This document shows positions 9,235 to 21,109 of a stretch of 64,000 nt of DNA, one piece after another; within the stretch, counting starts at the first letter, position 1, and each line of letters begins with the position of its first letter. The notes beneath the pieces are model-generated. The model searched no databases, was not told the origin of the DNA, and saw nothing but the letters and a program-made list of their open reading frames with translations. This DNA is from Lycium barbarum (Eukaryota > Streptophyta > Magnoliopsida > Solanales > Solanaceae), in NCBI RefSeq assembly GCF_019175385.1, contig NC_083344.1, forward strand, positions 56,544,782 through 56,608,781, written 5' to 3'. A program made the position numbers and the translations under genes.

Positions 9235-10852
9235 TGTCACGACCCAGCTAGGGGCCGCGACGGGTACCCTGGGCTAACCACCTAGCAACGCTCATTCTAT
9301 TTCTCATCATGCTCATTTAGCTCTTTTATCAAATTTATACTCATATTGTAGGAAAATCATATTTCATATGGAAACATAAATACTTTTATATACATGTGCC
9401 TCCCGGCCATCAAAATAATATATCTACATAATAACAATCTCGTGAGACCATCTAACCCACACTGCGTATCTACGAGCCTCTACTGGAGTGCTAAACTTTG
9501 AAGACGGGACAAGACCCCGTAATGCCCAAAATACATATACATGAATACACACAAAAGAACAATCAAGCACCTCCGGAACAAAGGAGGGCTTTCAATCGGC
9601 TAACAGCTCCTACGAGTCTGGCTCAAGCTTGCCTCCCTGTTTATCGGTGGGCATGAACACAACGTCTAAAGAAAATGGACGTCAGTAAAAATATTGTACT
9701 GAGTATGTAAGACAAGAATGAAATAACTATAATAGCAGGACCGTGAGCCATAATAGAAAGATATAACCTGCAAGAGTGTCATAAGCAAATACATTTCGTA
9801 CATATATCATATTTTACACAATCATAGTACATATGTCATCACATCACATATGTCGTCACATCAAAATCCTCATCGTTATCCGCGTCCGGGTAACCATCAT
9901 ATGCCGCCCACTTGTGGTGATCATTCCCGGCCCTTTAGGCTCGGTGTAAACATAGCAGCCCGCCTTAGCGGTGACATGCCCGGCCGTTGAGGCACGGTGG
10001 AATTATATGCGGCCCGCCTTAGCGGTGACATGCCCGGCCATCTAGGCGCAGTGGAATCATATCGTCATATCGTCAATCATAATCCATCATTATTACACAT
10101 CTCATGAACATATCGTAATCTTATCATAGCTCGGCATTTTCATACATAACATAGGCATATTTTAAGCTAGCATTATTTCACATTTATCATTAGGAACATA
10201 CATTAAACTTTGGAGACAACCATAACTACATCGGGGTGACATAAGGTCGTGAACCCCCGATTATATTATGATCATTTACGAGTATCCTGCCTCACCTTGA
10301 AGGAAACAATACATAAGGTGAGTGTGAGCAATAATATCATCATAAATGTTATAGGATCATTATATCATGAACTCTCGAATCGCTATACTTTAACTCATCA
10401 TCATCACTATTATGCTCGAACGTAGTTTAGTATATTTACGGACTCATAAGCTCCATCATATAGGAGGATCATGGAAAAACTTGGAAGATTCATGCCTTTG
10501 AAGGAAGGGATAAGCCTTGAGTACCTTTGTCGTTTAATTATCCTAGCGTTCGCTTGTTCTCCTTCAATGTCACGTTCTACCTTCAAGAGAATTCGTATCG
10601 TTATTAGCTAAGCAATCATAAGAACGGACTTCCTAACGCTAGAGAAAATTGAGCAGCATTTCCTTCTTTTATACTACATTTCGCATGTTCTACATCAACT
10701 CCTAAACGTTCACAACAATAGTCACAATATTGCAAACAACAATCACCATTTGTATACATTTATCACAACTCACCATTTCCCTTCAATTTCTCCACATTTG
10801 TGGTTATAGCTCATTATCGCGTTTTCTCACATACAATACTCATTCCATGGTC
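9235..10852 (-). mobile_element. Truncated minus-strand LTR (same family as solo LTR 15434-17759)
   Basis: Begins TGTCACGACCCAGCTAGGGG at 9235 inside E's gag and reads, on the minus strand, like the last about 1.5 kb of the LTR at 15434-17759. It stops at the poly(T) run at 10853, corresponding to roughly 16325 in the intact copy, so about 890 bp of its 5' part are missing. Left flank cagag (9230-9234) would be the TSD; its partner is not visible. Contains GC-rich repeats at 9895-10060. Confidence 0.8.
9504..9702 (-). promoter_or_regulatory. Structured LTR block: heptaloop 9504-9520, decayed triple hairpin 9646-9702
   Basis: In sense, the heptaloop hairpin is ACGGG/CCCGT around GTCTTGT. The sister LTR has GACGGA/TCCGTT, so the loop-closing pair switched A-T to G-C. 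Hairpins 1-3 carry mismatches here. Confidence 0.55.
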
Positions 10853-10863
10853 TTTTTTTTTTT
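10853..10863 (-). other. LINE poly(A) tail
   Basis: Eleven T on the plus strand at the boundary with the truncated LTR, i.e. poly(A) at the 3' end of the minus-strand LINE. Confidence 0.8.
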
Positions 10864-11453
10864 GCATGAAAACCACCAAACCAAGTTTGGCAGTGTTTTA
10901 TTAAAAGAAAAGTAAGTTTTCTATACAATAGTGTAAAGAAAGAAAAAGAAAAGAAAAGCCAAATGAAAACAATCCTAAAAAAAGAACAAAAGGACTGAAA
11001 TATAAACCACATCCAAAGACTGTATGGAAGCTAATCTATTGCATATCCTCTGGCCTTGCCTTGATACCATCCCAAACACCTACAAGCTCTCACCAGGTGC
11101 TATGGTTCAAAGTCAAAATGAATATATATTCAGGCTTCCAGGATGGAGTAGAAATCCTCCATGTTCCTTCAGATGTAGCTGCTATCTCCTTGCCTTGATG
11201 TTGACCTTTGTTTGCCATTGTCTCAAGTTTCCTGAATGAACCAATCTTTAGAAGTCTTACAAGAGAATGAGCTTCAAGCTAATACAACTCTTGTACCCCT
11301 GCCAAATATAGTTTCATACAGGTCTATGTGCTATTCATGGCATGTTGAGATGCAAACTTGCTGCTGCTACTGCTCTCCAGCTTGCTATTAATCTTCAGGG
11401 ATGTGATGGTCCTTAGCTATCCTGATCCTCATGTATGGTATATGTGACTTTTA
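10864..11453 (-). other. LINE 3' untranslated region
   Basis: Follows the stop of the RNase H domain; no open frame in the LINE orientation. Nothing else recognised. Confidence 0.65.
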
Positions 11454-12272
11454 TGTATTTAGAATTTTCTTAGCTTTCACTGGAAGTGAAGTAAAACTAT
11501 GAAAATGATGATCACCTACAAAATCAAAAGCATAGTTAGTTAAAAAATCAGCCAGGCCATTTCCTTCTCTCAGAACATGCTCCACCCTCACTTCCTTATC
11601 CCTCCTCAACCTTGAGATATCATTTATGATCATTGATATACTCCATGGAGTCTCCCACTGACCAGTTAAGATCATCTTCATAGTCATTGAGTCTGTTTCC
11701 AACACCACTGGCAACAGACTGTGTGTAACACAGTACTTAAGACCCTCATGTAGTGCCCTTGCTTCTGCTATCAAATTTGAACCATCTGATATCCTTCTTC
11801 CTGCTGCATACTGGAAATCACCTACTGCATTTCTAATACAAAAGGCCACAGAACTTGGTCTAGGATTTCCCCTAGAAGCTCCATCAGAATTACATTTATA
11901 CCATCCTGGCATAGGAAAATCCCATTTGACTATCTTGCTTACAATTCTTGGCCTGTATGCTTCAAAGATTTGTAGAATTTGAGGTATGCATATTGGTAGG
12001 TTGTTCTGCCCTGGAAACCTCATTCTACACATTTGATATATGATCATGTTTATCTCATAAATCACTTTGTTGATGTACATCCTCCCTCTATGTAGGATTG
12101 TATTCCTCCACTTCCATATCTGCCACATGGTGACCATTGGAATAGCTTTAAAGATGGTTCTGAACTTTGAGGGACAATCTGCATTCCACCAGACTTGAAG
12201 AAGCTGCCTGACTTGTTGAAACTGTGCTGTGATGCCAACATTTCTTGTAACAAACAAAAGATCCACAGTTTC
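11454..12272 (-). pseudogene. LINE ORF2 C-terminus: end of zf-RVT region plus RNase H
   Basis: Open from the TSD junction to a stop at 11451. It continues the zf-RVT region (VWWNADCPSKFRTIFK, MWQIWKWRNTILH) and ends in a type I RNase H domain. That domain shows CNSDGASRGNPRPS with the first Asp, AEARALHEGLKYC with the Glu, LETDSMTMK with the second Asp, and REGNGLADFL with the last Asp. All four acidic residues are present. A C-terminal RNase H is typical of one group of plant L1 elements. The N-terminal part of this ORF lies at 48005-50342, beyond element A; across the 5-base target duplication the two halves are in frame. Confidence 0.85.
12268..12272. other. Target-site duplication of element A, left copy (gtttc)
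   Basis: Identical to 48000-48004, the bases flanking the far end of element A. This perfect match shows that A spans 12273-47999 and landed in the LINE. Confidence 0.95.
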
Positions 12273-12578
12273 TGTCACGACCCGTCTAGAGGGCCGCGAC
12301 GAGCACTTGGTACTAGCCCACCCGGGCACCCCTTAACTTACACTTATACTTACATCTAGGTGAGCCATAAAATTAAACATATAAATCTATTCATTCATCA
12401 TACTAGTCCCATTGGACGACAATGCCTTTATATCATAATTGGCATCTATGTCACATCAACGTACATGAGCCGACGAGGCTATCAAAATGATATACAAAAT
12501 ATAGGCCGACAAGGCCAGACATATCTAACCACATACACGTGGCTATGAGCCTCTAAGAAGGGTATAACATATCACATG

Positions 12579-12776
12579 AGCGGGACAGGACCCCGCTATG
12601 CCCATAATTATATACACAAAAGAATAAGTACCCAAAAGCTATGGCTCCGAATGAAATGGAGCCCTGGTATGTAATCTCTGAGAAAGCAGCTATGGATCAA
12701 GCCTGTCTCCCTGGGCACCTGCGGGCATGACGCATCGTCCACAAACAAAAGGACGTCAGTACGAAGAATGTACTAA
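12579..12776 (-). promoter_or_regulatory. Structured LTR block: heptaloop 12579-12597, triple hairpin 12719-12776
   Basis: Heptaloop hairpin AGCGGG/CCCGCT around GTCCTGT. Hairpin 2 is CGTCC/GGACG instead of CCCCC/GGGGG. Hairpin 1 has one T.G pair. Hairpin 3 is TGCG/CGCA. Confidence 0.7.
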
Positions 12777-13848
12777 GTATGGAAAGCATGATCAATATCA
12801 ACATAGAAGCATAAATAACAACATAAGAAATAGCATAGGATGGGAGATGGCAATATCGTCGTCATATGCACTTACTTGCCTTTCATAGGAACTTTCCATT
12901 TCTAATACGTATTTGTGTACATACATCATTATCCGTATTCCATAATAGTACCCATATCATATTTGTGCTCGTATTCGTATACATGCCCTTATTCACATTC
13001 ATATACATAGTCATATCATATTCGTATTCATATCATATACATAATCATTTACATAGCATACCCGACCACGTAGGATCGGTGTTTCATACATACTTTGCCA
13101 ACCAAGGCTCAAGGTTGCTCATACCTGGCCCTACCATGGCTTCAGGGTTACATCTACCTGGCCCTACCAAGGTGTCAGGGTTATCCGTACCCTCTGCAGA
13201 GGTGTGCGCGCGTTTCGTAATCGTATACATACTTATTTACATATCATACCCGGCCTCATAAGCTCGGGGTTCCATAAGAGTCATACATAGATACATATAC
13301 ATACTAGCTCATAAGCATCATCACTATTAACATCATTATCATCATTATCGTCATCGATATCATTATCACTATTATCCTCATTCGTCACATCTATCTTTAT
13401 TGGCTTACTCGTTGGACGAGGAACTAGTACGATGTAGCGGATCAAGAATCGTGAGCTTACTAGCTCGGAAGATCAAATCACTTGAAAGACATCATAGACT
13501 TATGGAAGATTTTGACATTTGGCCAAAGAACTATGCCTTATGAAAGAAGCGTTAGCCTTACATACCTTTCCGTTCAACTATTTACCACTTGCGCTTTCTC
13601 CTCCAATGCTAGCGTTTCTACCTTCATTAAAGTCATACTATCGTTAGAATCGACAACTAGCACACATGGATAAAGCTAGAGAAAATCGGACAGCATCTCC
13701 TCCATAACGTATCTCAACTCCCAAACTTCAATAATAAATTCACGATGCCATAACAATAGCCACTACTCATTCACATTATCCAGATTTCTCTCATTCACAT
13801 TATCCAATTTTTCTAAACTTAAAAATTTGATTTGAAGTGCACAGTGGT

Positions 13849-14111
13849 CGTAAACTTGGTTTACGGTCCGTATTCCAGTTTACGGACCGTCCTTCATGGT
13901 CGTATTTAATCATACCAGAACCATAAACTGAAACTGAGATGTGGTGATTTACGGACACAGTTTACGGGCCGTAAACCACTTTACGGTCCGTATTTCGGGT
14001 CGTATTTAACCATTTGCTGATTTGGCAGAAAGTTGAAGTTTTGGAAGCCAAAATATGACATGGCAGTTTACGGACCGTACACCACTTTACGGTCCGTATT
14101 TCACTTTACGA
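13849..14111 (-). repeat. Cluster of TACGGNCCGTA palindromes in A 3' LTR
   Basis: At least six copies of TTTACGG(T/A/G)CCGTA-like sequence in about 260 bp, 210-475 bp from the LTR's sense start, i.e. in the presumed U3 region. Confidence 0.8.
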
Positions 14112-14324
14112 CCAACTGGCCAGAATGCAAACCTGCAACTTTTCATATTTCCAAAACCTATAATTATTCATTACGAAGCATAACCTATCTCTTATTGCAA
14201 TTGCCTTCGGAATCTTACTTAGGTCGTCAAATGTTTTCTCTTACTCATGAAAACATCGGATACTCGTACTCTTCGCGGGTCCATTCACTTGGACAACAAT
14301 GGAGGATTTTTCCGAGGTGTAACA

Positions 14325-14360
14325 TTCTCCCCCTCTTAAGAACATTCGTCCTCGAATGTT
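14325..14360 (-). other. Polypurine tract and ACATTCG...CGAATGT hairpin of element A
   Basis: In sense: AACATTCG-AGGA-CGAATGTT, then TTAAGAGGGGGAGAA abutting the 3' LTR. Plus-strand priming site by position. Confidence 0.85.
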
Positions 14361-14624
14361 TAAAATCTTCGGGGATTCTATAAAAATTTCGCCAGAATCT
14401 CCCCTATAATATGGCACTACTATCCTGTCACAACAACCCAAAATATCATCGCCTCACATGGCTACGTCACAATATCAACATATCTAAGGCCACACACGAC
14501 TAAAAGCATGAAAAAGGAAATCATACATACCTCATACCGCTGATGCTTTATCTTGAATCTCACGCAAAGGCTGAAATAAATGAGGGTTTCTGGATCGCAT
14601 ACTTTCTTCCGCTTCCCATGTCAT

Positions 14625-15433
14625 TTATTCTCGTTTACTGCTTCTCCATAAAACCTTAACTAAGGCCACTTCTTTGTTTCTAAGCCTCCGTACTTGCCTA
14701 TCTAGTATGGCAATGGGCACTTCTTCATAAGTCAACTTTTCCGTCACTTGTACATCATTTATTGGCACAATCTTAGTAGGATCTCCTACACATTTCCGAA
14801 GCATCGAGACATGGAAAACTGGATGGACTGACTCCAAATCAGGTGGTAGATCTAATTCATAGGCTACTTTTCCCACCTTGTGCACAATCTCATAAGGTCC
14901 AATGTACCGAGGACTAAACTTCCCCTTTCTGCTAAATCTCATTACACCTTTGATCGGTGACACTTTCAAGAATATCCAATCTTTCACTTGGAACTCTAAG
15001 TCTCTTCGGTGATTATCCGCATAGGACATTTGACGACTTTGGGCTGCTAATAACCGATCTTGTATGAGCTTGACTTTTTCTACGGCTTGCTGGACCAGGT
15101 CTGGCCCTATCAATCTAGCCTCTCCTGCTTCAAACCACCCAATTGGGGATCTACACTTTCGCCTATATAAAGCTTCATACGGTGCCATTTGAATGCTAGA
15201 ATGATAACTGTTATTGTAAGGAAATTCAATGAGTGGCAAATAGTCATCCCAATTTCCTCCAAAATTTATCATATATGCCCGCAACATATCTTCAAGAGTC
15301 TGAATGGTACGCTCGGCTTGTCCATCAGTCTGCGGGTGAAATGCCGTGCTAAGGTGCACTTGGGTTCCCAAACCCTCTTGGAAGGACTTCCAAAAATTAG
15401 CCGTGAACTGAGTTCCTCTGTCCGAGATAATAG
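14625..15433 (-). pseudogene. pol: Element A integrase second half and chromodomain
   Basis: Reading leftwards from the solo LTR it resumes at the second catalytic Asp (SDRGTQFT at 15380-15433), then HPQTDGQAERTIQTLEDML with the catalytic Glu. The GPY/F-like region (KGKFSPRYIGPYEIV) and a C-terminal chromodomain-like module (ILDRQVRRLRNKEVALVKVLW) follow. The frame closes with a stop at 14625 in the chromodomain (WRSSKRE*), before the usual WE.E...YPHLF ending, whose decayed counterpart continues below. This half is separated from 17765-18182 only by the solo LTR. Confidence 0.85.
15429..15433. other. Target-site duplication of solo LTR (aatag), pair at 17760-17764
   Basis: Perfect 5-bp direct repeat immediately outside TGTTACAC...CGTGACA. 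It shows a complete insertion that later lost its internal region. Confidence 0.95.
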
Positions 15434-15639
15434 TGTTACACTTTGGAAATTTTCCCGTTAGCGTACAGTGAATAGGCTAACAAAATACATAGAGTATGCG
15501 ATGTTTTGACGAGTGATAACGTCCCTTGGATTGGCATTGAGGTGTTAAAGAATTGTTAAGAACGTTCCATATGAATCGGATATCAAAAGAAGTGATGAAA
15601 TGAGGATCAGTGAACTGATGAGTTATACGGGTGGTTATA

Positions 15640-15860
15640 CGGACTGTATAACGTTATACAGCCGTAAAATGGACCGTAGAAGTGTTACAGAATGAGATTG
15701 CTGAAAGGTGGACTTTACGGTCAATTATACTGACCGTAAAATATTATACGGCCCGTATAATTTACCGTCAAGTTGACTCAGAGGAGGGTGGCCACTGGAG
15801 CAGTTTTACGGTCGATTTATACGGACCGTATAAATTTACACGGACCGTATAATGGCGTCG
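15640..15860 (+). repeat. Palindrome cluster TATACGGNCCGTATA in solo LTR
   Basis: About six variants (tatacggactgtata, ttatacggcccgtataa, tttatacggaccgtataaa and others) at 206-426 bp from the LTR start, the same slot as in element A's LTRs. Confidence 0.75.
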
Positions 15861-17295
15861 GGACAGCTTTTGTATTTATAAAATAATGATCCAAGTCCAT
15901 TTAAATTTATTTCACCTTCTCTCTCCACGACCCAATCCCTCTCTAGAACATTCAAAAACTCTTCCAATACAAGAATACAAGTAAATATCAAGATCAATAA
16001 CACCCAAATCCATGAAATCACGAGTGTGAACCTCACCAAAGTTCATCTATACCAAGAAATTGCAAAGGAAGTGAAGTAGGGTTTTTAGTATAAAAGAGTA
16101 TTGCTACTCAAGACTTGTTCCACCATCATCTAAGGTATGTTTTATGACTTTATCATGTTGTTTAAGGTATTAGAAGACTAAGAAGCTTGAATCGCCGAAA
16201 GACATGGGAAATGGGTCTTGAATGGGTGAATAGTGTCACCATTTAATGATAGTGGAATGGAATCATGAATGTGACGTGTTGTGATTATGAATACATTATA
16301 AATGATGTTTATATCATGAAACAAGTATTAAATGCGCGAAAACACAATAATGAGTTATGAGGATAAATGTGGGGAAATTAGAGAAAAATGGTGGAATGTG
16401 GTGAATATATATAAATGATAGTTGTTGATCGTAATATTGTGGATGTTGTTGAGAACGTTGGGAGTTGACATGGACTATGGGAAAAGTAGTATAAATAAAG
16501 GAAGTGTTGCCTAATTTTCTCTAGAAATAGTGACGTATTCCTTAAGTCAACTAACTAACATTAATACAGATTCTTTCATGAAGGTAGCGACGTGACATTA
16601 AGGAGAGCAAGCGAACGATAGCTTAGCTAAACGACAAAGGTATGTGAGGCTAGTCCTTTCCTTCTAATGGCATGAATCCTATAGCATAAATTCTTTTCCT
16701 CTTCATGAGTTCATGTACTCCGAAGAAAGCTAAAAAGCCTATATCTATAAATGACTATATAAGATAAGAGATATAATACGATGATGCTAGATAGAGATGT
16801 TATTTATTGCTTACACTCACCTTATGTGCTACTTCCTTCAAGGTGAGGAAGAATATTGATAATTGCTCCATAATACAATCGGGGGATCACGACCTTACGT
16901 CACGCCGATAAAGTATAGTTGATCTTGAGCCTTATGCATGCATGATTATATTACTATTACACCGTGCCTATTTGGCTGAGCAGTCACCGCCAAGACGGGC
17001 AGCTATACGTATACACCATGGCCAGATGGCATGGGCAGACACCACTAGTGGGCGGCATGAGATGGTACCCCGGACGCGGGAGGCCTGGACGCGGGCTATT
17101 TTTATTGATTATCACACCGTTCCGATATGGACGGGCAGCTTACATATTATGCATATATGATATGATGATGAGTATGAGTATGAGTAAGACAGCATGCAAT
17201 ACTTCCCTTATGATTGTCATTCAAATCCAGATGTTTCCTATTGATGTTCTCATTATATTATTGTTGTCTTTCTTCATTGTTTATGCCTCTCATAC

Positions 17296-17489
17296 TCAGT
17301 ACAATATTCGTACTGACGTCCGTTTTCTTTGGACGCTGTGTTCATGCCCACAGGTAGACAGGGAGGTGAGCTTGATCCAGAATCTTAGTAGCTGTCAGCT
17401 GATTGAGAGCACTCCATTGTTCGGAGGTGCTTGTTATCCTCCTTTTGGTATATATGCATATTTTGGGCACGACGGAGTCTTGTTCCGTT
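17296..17489 (+). promoter_or_regulatory. Structured LTR block: triple hairpin 17296-17353, heptaloop 17471-17489
   Basis: Hairpin 2 CGTCC/GGACG. Hairpin 3 CTGTG/CACAG, a compensated change from CTGCG/CGCAG. Heptaloop hairpin GACGGA/TCCGTT around GTCTTGT. Confidence 0.75.
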
Positions 17490-17764
17490 TATATATATAC
17501 AGTATGTCAGTAGAGGCTCGTAGATACGCGGTGTGGGTTAGATGGTCTCACAAGATGTCATTATATGTTTATATATTATTTTGATGGCCGAGAGGTAAAT
17601 GTATATAAAGCATTTATGTATTTGTATAAAACATGTTTTTCCTATAATTCGTGCATAAGCTGATAAAAGGGCATTAATTGAGTAAGATGAGCAGTAGAAC
17701 GAGCGGTGCTCGGTGGCTAGCCCTGGGTACCCGTCGCGGCCCCTAGCTGGGTCGTGACAAATAG

Positions 17765-18182
17765 ATATTGAGACACCATGGAGTCTTACTATCTCTTTAA
17801 GATAAAGCTTTGCATAATCTTCTGCCGCATACGTCGTTCTGACCGGTAAGAAATGAGCTGACTTTGTTAGTCTATCCACAATCACCCATATGGAATCATA
17901 CTTACGTCGAGAACGGGGTAAGCCTGAAATGAAGTCCATGTTAATTACTTCCCATTTCCAAGTTGGGATTTCTATAGCTTGCAACAATCCACCCGGCTTT
18001 TGGTGCTCGATTTTCACTTGCTGGCAATTTGGACATTGAGCTACGAATTCCGCTATATCTTTCTTCATTCCATTCCACCAATATATAGACTTAAGGTCAT
18101 GATACATCTTCGTCGCTCCGTGGTGGATGGAGTAGCGGGAACAATGGACTTGACTCATTATTTGGTGGCGTAAGTCTGCCAC
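17765..18182 (-). pseudogene. pol: Element A integrase first half (HHCC finger and first catalytic Asp)
   Basis: Open from a Met at 18182. The zinc finger appears as H-C-S-R-Y-S-I-H with the downstream CPNCQQVK pair, then WEVINMDFISGLPR with the first catalytic Asp and WVIVDRLTKSAHFLPVRTTY. It ends at VRLHGVSISI where the solo LTR cuts in. Upstream, between 18183 and 18329, frame and sequence are degraded. This is not functional. Confidence 0.85.
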
Positions 18183-18329
18183 ATCGGGAACACATAACCT
18201 GCCTCGACAGCGGAGAACTCCGTCTCCTGAAATGTCAAATGATGACTCCTCTTTCTAGGGGAGTGTATCTCTGTACTACATTAGCATTGAATCTTCGTAT
18301 TGTCGCTCTTTCACTTCTGCTACTAGCGA

Positions 18330-20294
18330 CTAGACTGCTGAATGCTGAATAGTAGCTCCTCTGCTACCTGAGTCCACTACTCGGACTCCTAGGTTAGCTA
18401 ACTGCTGGAGTTCACGGGCCATTTCTCTCTTCTCTGGTCGTACATCACATAAACTTCCCATAGATCTGCGGCTAAGAGCATCAGCCACAACATTCGCCTT
18501 TCCGAGGTGATACAAGATATCAACATCATAGTCTTTTAACAATTCCAACTACCATCGTTGCCGCAAATTTAACTCTTTCTGCTTGAAGACATACTGAAGG
18601 CTCTTATGATCCGTATAAATATCCACATGGACACCATATAAATAATGTCTCCATATTATTACTGCATGAACCACTGCGGCCAATTCTAAATCATGGGTAG
18701 GATAATTCTGCTCATGCTTCCGCAATTGCCTTGAAGTATACGCAATCAATTTATCATGTTGCATCAATACACAGCCTAGCCCAACACCTGAAGCATCACA
18801 ATAGACAACATATCTTTCCAAACCCTCCGGAAGTGTCAAAACTGGGGCAGAAGTCAACCTACCCTTTAACTCTTGGAAACTACGTTCACAAGCATCTGTC
18901 CATTGAAACTTTGCCGATTTCTGGGTCAACTTTGTGAGCGGTGCAGAAATGGAAGAAAAGCCTTCAACAAACCTCCTGTAATAACAAGCTAAGCCCAGAA
19001 AACTATGAAGCTCCGTAGGAGTTATGGGCCTAGGACAAGTCTTCACGGCCTCAATATTTTGACTATCCACTCGAATTCCATCGACTGCAACAATATGCCC
19101 CAGAAATGCCACTGAGTTCAACCAAAACTCACATTTAGAAGATTTTGCAAACAATTCTCGAGCTCGAAGAACTCCAAGGACAGTATGCAAATGATCCGCA
19201 TGTTCTGCCTCGGATCTAGAATATACCAAGATATCATCGATAAATACGATCACGAATAAATCCAGGAAGGGCCTGAACACATTATTCATCAAATCCATGA
19301 ATACCGCCGGCGCATTCGTTATCCCAAATGACATTACTCAGAACTCAAAATGACCATATCTTGTTCTGAAGGCTGTCTTAGGGATATCTTTCTCCCTAAC
19401 TCTCACTTGATGATACCCGGACCGCAAATCGACCTTTGAAAACCATTTGGCACCCTGCAGTTGATCAAATAAATCATCAATCCTCGAAAGAGGGTATTTA
19501 TTCCTAATCGTCACCTTATTCAATTGCCGATAGTCAATGCACATTCTCAAGGAGCCATCTTTCTTTCGGACGAACGATACGGGTGCTCCCCACCGGGATG
19601 AACTAGGCCTAATAAAGCATTTATCAAGCAAGTCTTTCAATTGCTCCTTCAAATCATTCAATTCTGCGGGTGCCATTCTATAGGGAGGGATAGATATAGG
19701 CTTAGTGCCTGGCAATACATCAATGGCAAAATCAATCTCCCGCTCAGAAGGAAGGCCTGGAAGCTCTTCCGGGAACACATCCAGAAATTCATTCACTACG
19801 GGAACTGACTGAAGAGTCGGCGATTCAGCTTCTAAATCTTGAACCCGGACTAAATGATAGATACATCCCTTTGTGATCATCTTCATTTCTTTTAGATGGG
19901 AAATAAACCTACCTTTTGGTGACGCCGTATTCCCTTTCCACTCTAAAACTGGTTCTTCAGGAAATTGGAAACGAACCATTTTCATTCGGCAATCAACATT
20001 GGCATAACATGAAGCCAACCAATCCATGCCCATAATAACATCAAAATCCAGCATTTCTAGCTCATGCAAATCAATCATGGTACGACGATCACAGATCATA
20101 ATTACACAATTTCTATATACTCGGCTAGCTATTACCGATTCACCCACGGGTGTAGACACCTCAAAAGGTTTGATCGACTTCGGTTCAACTCTAAATCGAC
20201 CCGCAATATAAGGGGTAACATATGAAAATGTGGAGCCCGTATCAATCAAAGCATATACATCATGAGAGAATACCGATAATATACCTGTGACCAC
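18330..20294 (-). pseudogene. pol: Element A protease, reverse transcriptase and RNase H
   Basis: From 20294: protease with the intact D-T-G-S-T motif ([11 protein letters not shown]), linker, then RT from about 19750 ([42 protein letters not shown]). TGA interrupts at FEF*VMSFG (19335-19337) where relatives have Arg, so CGA to TGA. The frame continues with [11 protein letters not shown] (RT active site intact) and RNase H ([29 protein letters not shown]). TAG at about 18549 stops it; the last part to 18330 holds ANVVADALSRRS. Both stops are explained by C-to-T/G-to-A transitions, as expected of methylated repeats. Confidence 0.9.
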
Positions 20295-21107
20295 GTCAGG
20301 AGAAAACTCAAAATCTTAGCGTCCAGCCAAAGCATAAACACGGTGCTGAGGACCGCTGGAACTGGGAACTCTCCCTCTGCCTCTACCATGGCCAACTGGT
20401 GCATGTGAACCTGGCCCCGTAGGGCGTACAGATGCTGAAGATCCGGCTACCGACCCTGAAGGCTAGGTCCTACCTCTACCATGAACTGAGGGGAAATCAC
20501 GCATGCTATGGCCTGGTCGACCAAATGAATAGCAACCATCTGAACCTGATCGGCATTGAGCCCAATGTAACTTCCCACACTGGGAACATCATGCCACGGG
20601 TGGCCTCGCCTGACCCGAATCACCTTTAAACTGGGACCCTGAAAAACTCAGACTCGGCCCGGAACGATCAGATCTATCAAATCTCTGGCCTGAAAACCGT
20701 GGAGGTGCACTGGTCATAGAATAGCCTGAATGTCTGGGGAACTGCTGCCTGTTCCCACCTCTAAACTCGCTCATCGGACCCAAAGATATAGCCCTCTTGC
20801 CATGTCCCCTATCTTACTCGCTTTCACTTCTCTGCTGTTGCAAGCTTTCTTTTAAGTTCGTAGCATGGGCCTGAATGCGCGCAATGTCCGCAGTCAGGCA
20901 TCTATCCATCAAGTGTGGCCCTAGGCCTTTCACAAATCGGTGTTTTCGGTCACCCATGTCCGCTACCATGGCCGAAGCATACCTAGCCAAGGAATTGAAA
21001 CGGAAACTATACTCTAGAGCACTCATACTACCTTGCCTCAAATTTAAGAATTTATCGGCTCTAGCTCGCCGAACTCCCGGAGGCATATAGTGTCGGAGAA
21101 AAGCATC
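20295..21107 (-). pseudogene. gag: Element A gag, C-terminal two thirds, broken
   Basis: Enters at DAFLRHYMPPGVRRARA near 21107 and runs through NLRQGSMSALEYSFRFNSL and GLGPHLMDRC to about 20814. It then continues with stops and shifts through a Gly/Arg/Ser-rich region. The CCHC knuckle near 20520-20600 is eroded (CYSFGRPGH with the second Cys replaced). The N-terminal part lies at 33868-34241; between them sits the B array, and about 180 bp of A gag are missing. An apparent 172-codon frame at 20814-21332 is a chimera of this gag with antisense B gag. Confidence 0.8.
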
Positions 21108-21109
21108 AA

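Larger units (their letters stand above)
12273..14324 (-). mobile_element. Element A 3' LTR (2052 bp)
   Basis: Sense strand starts TGTTACACC at 14324 and ends GGGTCGTGACA at 12273. Compared with the 5' copy it lacks about 466 bp, at roughly 13800 versus 46980-47490. Donor-like GTATGTAAGG lies at 13565 (sense), GC-rich repeats at 13040-13260. Confidence 0.9.
15434..17759 (+). mobile_element. Solo LTR (2326 bp) inside element A integrase
   Basis: Begins TGTTACACTTTGG and ends CTAGCTGGGTCGTGACA, with TSD aatag on both sides. It has no internal sequence, so it is the product of LTR-LTR recombination. Landmarks: palindrome cluster 15640-15860, GTGTTGCCTAATTTTC motif near 16505, donor-like AAAG|GTATGTGAGG at 16640, GC-rich repeats at 16990-17100, hairpin block below. 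Same family as the fragment at 9235. Confidence 0.95.

Noticed and set aside
9895..10060. CRISPR-like alternation of repeat and spacer (also 51095-51305, 58426-58700)
   Set aside because: Units are degenerate minisatellites inside plant LTRs; no cas genes and a eukaryotic context.
12866..13261. 131-codon frame (and its partner 35046-35441)
   Set aside because: Antisense to A's LTR across a low-complexity TATTCGTATTCATA stretch; non-coding LTR sequence.
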